From RPQJ01 sp963712815 (GTDB lineage: Bacteria; Pseudomonadota; Gammaproteobacteria; Steroidobacterales; Steroidobacteraceae): a stretch of DNA of 64,000 nucleotides. How positions within the stretch are numbered: position 1 is the first letter of the stretch; each line of letters begins with the position of its first letter. The stretch is from assembly GCA_963712815.1 (NCBI GenBank), contig CAVQJL010000008.1:806001-870000 (forward strand), written 5' to 3'. Below, in pieces: positions 33,941 through 41,688 of this stretch. The translations under genes and the position numbers were made by a program. The notes beneath the pieces are model-generated. The model saw only the letters and a program-made list of their open reading frames with translations, did no database searches and had not been told where the DNA came from.

Positions 33941-34800
33941 ACCCGGGCGAACTGCTGGGCGACTGGCTTGCCGAAAGGCTGCCCCTCGATTCCGCAGACT
34001 GGCTCGGCACCGTCACCGGCCTGGTGCGGGCGGCGCCGACCGACCGGCCCCTGTACCTCGCCATCGGCGAGGTGGCGCGACGCGTGCCGAAGCGACCGCT
34101 GGCGCCGACCGAGGCCGAACTCGCCGCGGCGGCCGCGAGCCGGCCCGGCTGGGACCCGCGCGACTGGACGCTCGACCAGGCGGCGCGCGTGCGGCTGCTG
34201 CTCGCGAGCACGGCCGACGGCGCAGTGCTGTCACGCCGCCTCGACACGCTCTGCAGCGCCGCCGACGTCGGCGAACTGGTCGCGTTCTACCGCGGCCTGC
34301 CCCTGTACCCGGACCCGCCCCGCCACGCGCTGCGTGCCGCCGAGGGCGTGCGCTCCAACATGCGGGTGGTGTTCGAGGCGGTCGCGCACCGCAACCCGTA
34401 CCCGGCCGAGCACTTCGCCGAGTCGGCCTGGAACCAGATGGTGCTGAAGGCGCTGTTCGTGGGAACGCGCCTCGACCTCATCGCCGGACTCGACGCGCGC
34501 GCCAACCCGGCGCTGGCGAGGATGCTCTCGGACTACGCACACGAGCGCTGGGCCGCCTCGCGCCCGGTGAGCCCCGAGCTGTGGCGCTGCGTCGGACCGT
34601 TCGCTGCCGGACCGGTGCTCGAGGATTTCCGCCGATTGTTCGAAAACGGCAGCGAGCTTGAGAACCAGGCCGCAGCGCTGGCGCTCGCCACCGCCGAGGA
34701 TACCGGCGCACAAGCCCTTCTCGCCTCTTACCCGGCGCTGGCCGAGGCCGCCCGCGCCGGACGGCTGGACTGGGCATCGCTCGCCACGGCGAGCGCCTGA
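33937..34800 (+). CDS. eboA: EboA
   Basis: A 287-residue, largely alpha-helical protein of the EboA family, the hallmark gene of the ebo cluster. Characteristic stretches are ADVGELVAFYRGLPLYPDP near residue 112, SNMRVVFEAVAHRNPYPAEHFAESAWNQMVLKALF near 142, and NPALARMLSDYAHERWAASRPVSPELWRCVGPFA near 190. Biochemical function is unknown. In cyanobacteria the ebo genes are needed to move a scytonemin precursor to the periplasm; in a Pseudomonas the homologous EDB genes repel nematodes. ATG coupled to eboF. Confidence 0.92.
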   Translation: MNPGELLGDWLAERLPLDSADWLGTVTGLVRAAPTDRPLYLAIGEVARRVPKRPLAPTEAELAAAAASRPGWDPRDWTLDQAARVRLLLASTADGAVLSRRLDTLCSAADVGELVAFYRGLPLYPDPPRHALRAAEGVRSNMRVVFEAVAHRNPYPAEHFAESAWNQMVLKALFVGTRLDLIAGLDARANPALARMLSDYAHERWAASRPVSPELWRCVGPFAAGPVLEDFRRLFENGSELENQAAALALATAEDTGAQALLASYPALAEAARAGRLDWASLATASA

Positions 34801-34815
34801 CGACTGGAGACGAAC

Positions 34816-35741
34816 ATGAGATTCATCGATCCGCACATCCACATGAGCGCCCGCACCACCGACGACTACGAGCGGATGGCGGCGGCCGGCATCGTCGCGG
34901 TGATCGAGCCCGCCTTCTGGCTGGGCCAGCCGCGCACGAGCGTCGGCACCTTCGTGGACTACCTGTCGAGCCTGGTCGGCTGGGAGCGCTTCCGCGCCTC
35001 GCAGTTCGGCATCCGGCACTACTGCACCATCGGCCTCAACAGCAAGGAGGCCAACAACGAGGCGCTCGCCGAGGAGGTGCTCGACGTGCTGCCGCTCTTC
35101 CTCGCCAAGGAGGGCGTGGTCGCCGTCGGCGAGATCGGCTACGACGACCAGACCGAGGCCGAGGACAAGTACTACCGAGCCCAGCTCGCGCTCGCAAAGG
35201 AGCTCGACCTGCCGGTGCAGGTGCACACGCCGCACCGCGACAAGAAGCGCGGCACCGCGCTCAGCATGGACGTCGCGCTCGAGATGGGGCTCGAGCCCGG
35301 GCGCGTCGTCATCGACCACAACAACGAGGAGACCGTTGCCGAGGTGCTCGACCGCGGCTTCTGGGCGGCCTTCACGATCTACCCGCAGACCAAGATGGGC
35401 AACGAGCGCATGGTCGAGATCGCGCGACGCTACGGTTCGAGCGCGTGATCATCGACTCGAGCGCCGACTGGGGCAAGTCCGATCCGCTCGCGGTGCCGAA
35501 GACGGCGCGCCTGATGCTCGAGCGCGGCATCCCGCGCGAGGACGTCGAGGCGATCTGCTACGGCAACGCGCTCGCGGCCTTCGGCCAGGGTGGGCGCATG
35601 CAGGAGTCCGACTGGCTCGCCCCGCAGCCGCTCGATCAGCGCGAGCTCTACCAGGGGAATTCCGTGCTGCGTGGCCAGGCGCCGCAGGTGGACGGCCTGC
35701 CGGTGATTCCCGAGCGCGTCGAGAACGCGCTGATCGAATGA
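34816..35741 (+). pseudogene. eboB: EboB, TatD-like hydrolase, with one-base frameshift
   Basis: Two adjoining reading frames together make a complete EboB. The first (34816-35448) opens with the metal-binding FIDPHIHMSA motif and includes GEIGYDD and VQVHTPHR. The second (35445-35741) carries IIDSSADWGKSDPLAVPKTA through the C-terminus. At 35434-35448 the frame reads Gly-Ser-Ser-Ala-stop, while one extra G would give Gly-Ser-Glu-Arg-Val-Ile-Ile-Asp, the family sequence. Either the gene is newly broken or a base was lost in sequencing. Both halves otherwise look intact. TatD-like enzymes are metal-dependent amidohydrolase-fold hydrolases; the ebo substrate is unknown. Confidence 0.88.
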
Positions 35742-35775
35742 GCGGGCCTGCAGGTCAGGCCACAGGAGATACAAC

Positions 35776-36981
35776 ATGAACACGGAAGCCGCCAAGGTGC
35801 TGGAGCTGCCGCAGGGTGCGGTGTACGAGCAGGAATTCACGGTCCGTTGCCGATACCGGGTGTATTTCACCGCCGACGCCTTCGACATCGACAATCCCGT
35901 GTTCGAGCAGGCGCTGTGCCATGACGAGCCGGGCCACCGCAAGCGCTTCGCCGTGTTCGTGGACTCCAACGTCGCCGCCTGCTGGCCGGCGCTCGCGCAC
36001 CAGGTCGCGGCCTACGCCGGGGTACGATCCGAATCGCTCGAACTGGCCGCGCCACCGGAATCGGTGCCCGGCGGCGAGCAGTGCAAGAACGATCCGGCGC
36101 TCGTGCATCAACTGCAGCAGCGCGTGGACGAGCTCGCGATCGACCGCCATTCCTACGTCGTCGCCATCGGCGGCGGCGCAGTGCTCGACCTCATCGGCTA
36201 CGTGGCGGCGACCGTGCACCGCGGCGTGCGCCACGTGCGCCTGCCGACGACGGTGCTGGCGCAGAACGACTCGGGCGTGGGCGTGAAGAACGGCGTCAAC
36301 GCCTTCGGCAAGAAGAACTTCCTGGGCAGCTTCGCGCCGCCGAGCGCGGTGATCAACGACGCGTCCTTCCTGCGCACGCTGCACCCGCGCGACCGCATCG
36401 CCGGCATGGCCGAAGCCGTCAAGGTCGCCCTGATCCGCGACCGCGCGTTCTTCGAGTGGATGGAGTCGAGCGCCGACGCGTTGCACGAGAGCGAACCTGC
36501 CGCCACGGCACGCATGATCCGCCGCTGCGCCGAGCTGCACATGCGCCAGATCGGGCAGGGCGGCGATCCCTTCGAGCGGGGCAGCGGACGTCCGCTCGAC
36601 TACGGCCACTGGTCGGCCCACAAGCTCGAGTCGCTGACCGGTCACGAGCTGCGCCACGGCGAGGCGGTCGCCATCGGCGTCGCGCTCGATGCGCGCTACT
36701 CGGTGCAGGCCGGGTTGCTGCCGGCCGGCGAGGACGAGCGGATCTGCCGCCTGCTGAAGCGGCTCGGGTTCCACCTCTGGCACCCGGCGATGGAGTTGCG
36801 CGACCCGGAAGGTCGCCTGCGCATCCTCGAAGGCGTCGAGGAGTTCCGCCAGCACCTCGGCGGCGCTCTGTCGGTGACGCTGCTGCGCGAGATCGGCCGC
36901 GGCGAAGACGTGCACTGCGTCGAGCGCGACGAGGTCGCGCGCGCCATGGCCTGGTTGAGGCGCAGGGAAACCGGCCAGTGA
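35776..36981 (+). CDS. eboD: EboD, 3-dehydroquinate synthase-like enzyme
   Basis: A 401-residue sugar-phosphate-cyclase-superfamily protein with AGGAG upstream. Motifs: AIGGGAVLDLIGYVAATVHRGV near residue 136 (NAD binding), PTTVLAQNDSGVGVKNGVN near 158, AGMAEAVKVALIRD near 213, and the metal-binding HWSAHKLE and LRHGEAVAIG near 280-300. It is longer than AroB and typical of the ebo subgroup. It presumably cyclises a sugar phosphate to make the ebo metabolite's ring; the true substrate is unknown. The next gene starts within its stop codon. Confidence 0.92.
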   Translation: MNTEAAKVLELPQGAVYEQEFTVRCRYRVYFTADAFDIDNPVFEQALCHDEPGHRKRFAVFVDSNVAACWPALAHQVAAYAGVRSESLELAAPPESVPGGEQCKNDPALVHQLQQRVDELAIDRHSYVVAIGGGAVLDLIGYVAATVHRGVRHVRLPTTVLAQNDSGVGVKNGVNAFGKKNFLGSFAPPSAVINDASFLRTLHPRDRIAGMAEAVKVALIRDRAFFEWMESSADALHESEPAATARMIRRCAELHMRQIGQGGDPFERGSGRPLDYGHWSAHKLESLTGHELRHGEAVAIGVALDARYSVQAGLLPAGEDERICRLLKRLGFHLWHPAMELRDPEGRLRILEGVEEFRQHLGGALSVTLLREIGRGEDVHCVERDEVARAMAWLRRRETGQ

Positions 36982-38171
36982 GGGTCGGCGGCAGTCACCT
37001 CGGTTACTGCACCAACATCCATCCGGGCGAGACCTGGAACGAGATCCGCGCCAACCTCGCTCGCTACGTGCCCGAGGTCAGGCGGCGGGTCTGTCCCGAC
37101 GCGCCCTTCGGGATCGGGCTCAGGCTGTCCTGCATCGCCGCCCGCGAGCTCGCGCGGACCGAGGCGATGGCGGAGTTTGCGGACTTCCTGCGCCGCGAGT
37201 CGCTCTACGTCTTCACCATCAACGGCTTTCCCTACGGCCCGTTCCACGGCACTCGCGTTAAAGAGGGCGTGTACCAGCCGGACTGGCGGGAGGAGGCGCG
37301 GCTCGAGTACACGAACCTGCTCGCCGACCTGCTGGCGCAGTGGGTGCCCGCGGGCGCCGGCTCGCACGGCAGCGTCAGCACGGTGCCGGGCGCCTTTCGC
37401 TCCGCGGCCGGCTCGAGGGCGGACGCGGAGCGCATCGCCGAATTGCTGATCCGCCATGCGGCACATCTCGTCCAGCTCGAACGGCGCACGGGGCAGCGCA
37501 TCGTCCTTGCGCTCGAGCCGGAGCCCTGCTGCCTGCTCGAGACCGTCGCGGAGACGGTGGCTTTCTTCAGTGAGCACCTGCACTCGGCGTCGGCAGCTGG
37601 GCGCCTTGCGCAACTTGCCGGCCTCGACGAGGCGGCAGCCGCCGAGGCGCTTCGAAATCACCTCGGCGTCTGCCTGGACCTGTGCCACGCGGCAGTCGAG
37701 TTCGAGGAGCCAGCGAAGTGCCTCGAGGAACTCGAGCTTGCCGGCATCGCGGTGGCCAAGATCCAGGTGACTGCCGGGCTGCGCATCCCGCGGGTGACCG
37801 CCGATTCGGCCGCGGCGCTGCGTCGTCTCGAGGATGGCGTGTACCTCCACCAGGTCGTCGAGCGCAGCGCGGACAGGCTCGCCCGCTTCGAGGACCTCGA
37901 CGCCGCGCTGGCTTCGGAGGCCTGGCGCATGCGCGACAGCGAATGGCGCGTGCACTTCCACGTGCCGGTGTTCCTCGAGACGCTCGACGGTTTCGCCTCG
38001 ACGCAGGCCTTCGTCCGCGAGGCGCTGGCCCTGCACCGGCTGCGCAACCGTTCGCCACACCTCGAGGTCGAGACCTACACCTGGTCGGTGCTGCCGGAGC
38101 ACGAGCGCCGTGCGCCGGTCGAGGCAGCGATCGCTCGCGAGCTCGGCTGGGTGGTCGGGGAATTGTCGTGA
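36978..38171 (+). CDS. eboE: EboE, xylose-isomerase-like metabolite protein
   Basis: A 397-residue TIM-barrel protein starting with GTG in the eboD stop. Conserved stretches: HLGYCTNIHPGETW near residue 8, FTINGFPYGPFHG near 80, VSTVPGAFR near 134, VLALEPEPCCLLET near 175 and CLDLCHAAVEFEEP near 235. The HLGYCTNIHPGE opening is diagnostic for EboE. The ExxP and DxCH patterns resemble metal sites of sugar isomerases/epimerases. Function in the ebo pathway is not established beyond genetic requirement in other organisms. Overlaps eboC by GTGA. Confidence 0.9.
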   Translation: MRVGGSHLGYCTNIHPGETWNEIRANLARYVPEVRRRVCPDAPFGIGLRLSCIAARELARTEAMAEFADFLRRESLYVFTINGFPYGPFHGTRVKEGVYQPDWREEARLEYTNLLADLLAQWVPAGAGSHGSVSTVPGAFRSAAGSRADAERIAELLIRHAAHLVQLERRTGQRIVLALEPEPCCLLETVAETVAFFSEHLHSASAAGRLAQLAGLDEAAAAEALRNHLGVCLDLCHAAVEFEEPAKCLEELELAGIAVAKIQVTAGLRIPRVTADSAAALRRLEDGVYLHQVVERSADRLARFEDLDAALASEAWRMRDSEWRVHFHVPVFLETLDGFASTQAFVREALALHRLRNRSPHLEVETYTWSVLPEHERRAPVEAAIARELGWVVGELS

Positions 38172-39040
38172 AGTGGTCCGTCGCGCTCGCGCTCGGCCGG
38201 GTCTCGAACCTGCCCACGGTCTGGACGAATGCGCTGGCCGGCGTGGTGCTCGCGGGTGGCACTGCCGGCGATGCACGCGTGCCGTGGATCCTGCTCGCGA
38301 TGTCGCTGTGCTACGTGGCCGGCATGTACCTCAACGACGCGTTCGACCGCGAGTTCGACGCGCGGCACCGGCCCGAGCGGCCGATCCCGGCGGGCGAGGT
38401 CGCGGCACGGACCGTGTTCACCGCCGGGTTCGGCATGTTGGCGGCCGGCGTCGCGCTGCTCGCGTGGCTGGGCCTTGGCCACGATCGAGGCACGGGCTGG
38501 CCGCCGCTGCTCGCAGGCGTTGCGCTCGCCGCGGCGATCGTGTGGTACGACCTCCATCACAAGGGCAATCCCGCGGGCCCGCTGCTGATGGGCCTGTGCC
38601 GCGCGCTCGTGTACGTGGCCGCGGCCTGCGTTGTGCTGGCGCGTCCGCCCTCGCCAGTGTACGTGGGGGCCGTGCTGCTGCTCGCCTATCTCATCGGCCT
38701 AACCTACATCGCGCGCCAGGAGCATCTCGGCCGCGTGGCGAACCTCTGGCCGCTGCTGTTCCTCGCGCTGCCGATCGCGTGGGGCGCGCGGGCGGCGCTG
38801 CAGGGCGGCTTCGTGGCGCTGCTGTGGCTGCTGCTCACGGCGTGGGTACTGTATGCGCTTTCGTTCCTGAGGCGCCGCCGCCCCGGCGACGTGCCGCGCG
38901 CGGTCGGGCACCTGCTCGCCGGAATCTGCCTCTGGGACGCGCTCGTGGTCGCCGATGCCGGGCAGCCGGCGCTGGCGGCCGGGGCGCTCGGCCTGTTCGC
39001 GCTCACGCTGGTGCTGCAGAGGTTCGTGGCGCCGACCTGA
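38168..39040 (+). CDS. eboC: EboC, UbiA-like prenyltransferase
   Basis: A 290-residue integral membrane protein with about eight spans. The first Asp-rich motif of UbiA enzymes is visible as NDAFDREFDARHRPERPIP near residue 55-73; a second, weaker one would fall near YDLHHKGNP at about 130. UbiA enzymes attach prenyl chains to aromatic or other acceptors in the membrane. It pairs logically with the IPP isomerase at the operon start. It starts at a GTG overlapping the eboE stop and ends 51 bp before the VOC gene. Confidence 0.92.
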   Translation: MKWSVALALGRVSNLPTVWTNALAGVVLAGGTAGDARVPWILLAMSLCYVAGMYLNDAFDREFDARHRPERPIPAGEVAARTVFTAGFGMLAAGVALLAWLGLGHDRGTGWPPLLAGVALAAAIVWYDLHHKGNPAGPLLMGLCRALVYVAAACVVLARPPSPVYVGAVLLLAYLIGLTYIARQEHLGRVANLWPLLFLALPIAWGARAALQGGFVALLWLLLTAWVLYALSFLRRRRPGDVPRAVGHLLAGICLWDALVVADAGQPALAAGALGLFALTLVLQRFVAPT

Positions 39041-39091
39041 GCCGCCGGACGCTCGGAGTATGACGACGGAAGAATCACGAGGAGTCGAGAC

Positions 39092-39601
39092 ATGCAACCG
39101 TATCGCTTCATGGAAGTTTCGATGGCCTGCACCAGCGTCCAGGCGATGGAGGATTTCTGGACAGGAATGTTCGGCGGCAAGGTGCTGTTCCGCGGCCTGA
39201 TGGCCGGCCAGCCCTTCTCGCGCATGATCGCCTGCGGCGTGACTCTCGTTTTCCGCGAGGATCCGGCGATGGTCGTGCCGCCGGGTCCCGGGCAGGAGTT
39301 CCAGTACCGCAATCACCTCGGCATCCGCGTCGACGATCTCGATGCGGCCATCGCCGAACTCGAGGCAAAGGGCGCGCGCTTCACGATGACGCCGGCGCTG
39401 GTGCGCGAGTGGCAGAAGAAGCAGGACCCCGGCAGCGGCGCCTACCTGCAGACGACCTACATCGCGCCGCCCCTCAGTCGCGAGCGGATCACGTCGGGCG
39501 AATACCGCCACGACGTGGCGATCTTCCCGGGCCCGGACAACCTGTGGATCGAACTGAACGAGGTGCACGAGCCCGCCGACGCGCAGTGGTTCCCTGCGTG
39601 A
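39092..39601 (+). CDS. VOC (glyoxalase/dioxygenase fold) protein
   Basis: A 169-residue single-chain VOC protein with AGGAG before the ATG. It shows FMEVSMACTSVQAMEDFWTGMFGGKVLFRG, HLGIRVDDLDAAIAELEAKGARF near residue 70, and VAIFPGPDNLWIELNE near 140, where the last Glu is a usual metal ligand. VOC enzymes include glyoxalases, dioxygenases and resistance proteins. Its closeness to eboC (51 bp) and coupling to the kinase suggest it belongs to the same transcript; its role there is unknown. Confidence 0.8.
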   Translation: MQPYRFMEVSMACTSVQAMEDFWTGMFGGKVLFRGLMAGQPFSRMIACGVTLVFREDPAMVVPPGPGQEFQYRNHLGIRVDDLDAAIAELEAKGARFTMTPALVREWQKKQDPGSGAYLQTTYIAPPLSRERITSGEYRHDVAIFPGPDNLWIELNEVHEPADAQWFPA

Positions 39602-40500
39602 GGAGAGCGCCGGCGCAATCGCCGCCGGCCGACCTGGCGACTTCGCTCGCGCAGGGCACGGGCCGGAGGGTCGAGCCGCGGCCGGCGGACTTCGTGGGCG
39701 GCGGCAGCATCAGCCGGTGCCTGCGCTGGAACAGCGACGGCGGGGCACTGTTCGTCAAGCTCGGGCCGGAAGCCAGCCTGGAGATGTTCTCGGCCGAGGC
39801 GGACGGGTTGCGTGAACTTGCGGTCGCGTCCAGCTTGCGAGTGCCGGAAGTCCTGGCCCTCGGCACCGCCACCGGCCAGGCGTTCCTTGCGCTCGAGTGG
39901 ATCGAGTTCGGCAGCGCCACGTCGCGGACCGAATCGGCGCTGGGTGCAGGGCTCGCGCACCTGCATCGCACCACCGCTCCGCGCTACGGCTGGCACCGCG
40001 ACAACACCATTGGTGCCACGCCGCAGCCCAACGACTGGGCGGACGACTGGGCGCAGTTCTTCGCCCGGCAGCGTCTCGGTTACCAGCTCGATCTTGCCGA
40101 GCGCCGGGTGCACGGCGGCCGGCTGGTCGATCGTGGTCGCCGGCTCTGCGAACGGCTCGGCACATACTTCGACGGCCATCGCCCGCAGCCCTCGCTGCTG
40201 CACGGCGACCTGTGGGGCGGCAACTGGGCCGCCGATGCTTCAGGCGGGCCCGTGATCTTCGATCCGGCCGTGTACTACGGCGACCGCGAGGCGGACCTGG
40301 CCATGACGCGGCTCTTTGGCGGCTTCGGCCGTGGCTTCTACCAGGCCTACGAGTCCGAGTGGCCCCTCGATGCCGGGGCGACGCAGCGCATTGCCCTCTA
40401 CAACCTCTACCACGTGCTCAACCACTTGAACCTGTTCGGTGGCGGCTACGGAGCCCAGGCCGAGGCGATGGTCGAGCACCTGCTGGTCGATCTTGGCTGA
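39598..40500 (+). CDS. Fructosamine kinase family protein
   Basis: A 300-residue kinase starting at GTG overlapping the VOC stop (GTGA). Motifs match fructosamine-3-kinase/YniA: FVGGGSISRCLRW near residue 30, FVKLG with ATP-binding Lys near 48, LAHLHRTTAPRYGWHRDNTIGATPQPN near 118-144, and catalytic HGDLWGGNW near 201 with DPAVYYGDREADLAMTRLFGGF. These enzymes phosphorylate ketosamines and start the repair of glycated amines. As last gene of the likely operon it hints that a sugar-amine adduct may be relevant, though this may be coincidental. Confidence 0.88.
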   Translation: MRRAPAQSPPADLATSLAQGTGRRVEPRPADFVGGGSISRCLRWNSDGGALFVKLGPEASLEMFSAEADGLRELAVASSLRVPEVLALGTATGQAFLALEWIEFGSATSRTESALGAGLAHLHRTTAPRYGWHRDNTIGATPQPNDWADDWAQFFARQRLGYQLDLAERRVHGGRLVDRGRRLCERLGTYFDGHRPQPSLLHGDLWGGNWAADASGGPVIFDPAVYYGDREADLAMTRLFGGFGRGFYQAYESEWPLDAGATQRIALYNLYHVLNHLNLFGGGYGAQAEAMVEHLLVDLG

Positions 40501-40529
40501 GCGACCGGCCGGTCGGGACGAGGGGGCGA

Positions 40530-41297
40530 TCAAGGCAGTCGCACGGTGCCCTTCACGCTCGTGACGCGCACCTGGCCACTGCCGTCGGCCAGTACCTCGA
40601 CGTTGCCGCCGATCTCCGCGATCCGGATGTCGCCCGACGAATCGCGATCTATTCGCACGTCGCCCGACACGCGCTCGACGTCGATGTCGCCGGAGCTGTC
40701 CTGCGGGATGTGCACGCGGCTGGCGCCGCGGATCACGATGTCTCCCGAGCTGTCGCTGACGCGCACCGCCCCCGCCGTGTCGTCGATGCGGATGTCGCCC
40801 GAACTGTCCTCGATCTCGACGTCGCCCACGAGCCGGCGGGCGGAGATGTCGCCGGAGCTGTCGAGTACCTTGGTAACCCGAACGGATTCGAGCGTCATGT
40901 CGCCGCTCGAGTCCGTGATCTCGACGGGCAGATCACCCGGCACGGTCACCGTCAGGTCGAGCGAGGCGTACAGGAGGCCGATGCCCTTCATCTCGTCGGG
41001 CACCTGCACGTGCACCTGCACGACGTCGCCTTGCCGCCGCACGTGCACCTGCGTCTGCTCGAGGTAGGTCTCGCTGGAGGCGCAGGCGCGTCCCGATGCG
41101 GCCAGCATCGTGCCGCTGCCCGGCTTGACGTTCAGGTCGCCGGCGCGGGCCATGATCTCGATCCGCGCGGCCCCCGCCGTGTCGATGCTCGCCTTGCGCT
41201 CTGCGCTGTGGCGGCAGTCGAGGTCCCGGGCGAGGGTCGCGACGGGCAGTGCGAGCAGGGTCAGCAGGGCGGCGAGGCGCAGGGTGCGGGTGTTCAT
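40530..41297 (-). CDS. DUF4097-type exported protein with DSSGD repeats
   Basis: A 255-residue exported protein; the ATG at 41297 gives a signal peptide ending at about residue 23. The C-terminal two thirds consist of a right-handed beta-helix-like array with six perfect DSSGD(I/M) turns and a final variant DGSGQ, one about every 15-20 residues. This is the DUF4097/adhesin-like putative head-domain pattern. Such proteins are found in the periplasm or at the surface; function is unknown. Convergent with the kinase gene, with 29 bp between stops. Confidence 0.85.
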   Translation of the reverse strand: MNTRTLRLAALLTLLALPVATLARDLDCRHSAERKASIDTAGAARIEIMARAGDLNVKPGSGTMLAASGRACASSETYLEQTQVHVRRQGDVVQVHVQVPDEMKGIGLLYASLDLTVTVPGDLPVEITDSSGDMTLESVRVTKVLDSSGDISARRLVGDVEIEDSSGDIRIDDTAGAVRVSDSSGDIVIRGASRVHIPQDSSGDIDVERVSGDVRIDRDSSGDIRIAEIGGNVEVLADGSGQVRVTSVKGTVRLP

Positions 41298-41688
41298 CGC
41301 AGGCATCCGGTGACGAGCGGTGGGCATGTCCGTTGGATGCCCGCACTGGCCGATGGGTTGCAAGGGGGGCGCAGGCCCGGCCAAAGAACAGCCGGAGCAG
41401 GGCGGGGGTCTGGTGCCCTGCTCCGGCGTGGCAGGCCCGCACTGAGGGCTTAACGCATCCGTCCCTGCTGCCGTCATCCGGCTGATGCTGCCTCGTCGCG
41501 GTCCGTCTGTCGGAGGGCTGTCCGGGGGCGGAACAGCGTCGACGGGTACAGCCTGCCCGCCGAGGTCGCAACGAGTGTGACGATTCCGTGAATTTCTCTT
41601 TGCATGTCGTGACCGTCTCGCGAGATCCTGCGTGCATGTCACTGATTCGGGGGAGGGCGTCCGGGCGACCGGCCGGCGCCGCACGAGA
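41298..41688. other. 391-bp intergenic region between divergent genes
   Basis: Separates the DUF4097 gene (minus) and the symporter gene (plus). No gene is seen. Its main feature is the 13-bp inverted repeat at 41391-41427. No convincing promoter was found. Confidence 0.5.
41391..41427. repeat. 13-bp perfect inverted repeat
   Basis: GCCGGAGCAGGGC (41391-41403) is exactly complementary to GCCCTGCTCCGGC (41415-41427) around an 11-base G-rich loop. It lies mid-way between two divergent genes without a T-tract, so it is an unusual site for a terminator. Possible operator or small-RNA structure. Confidence 0.7.
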
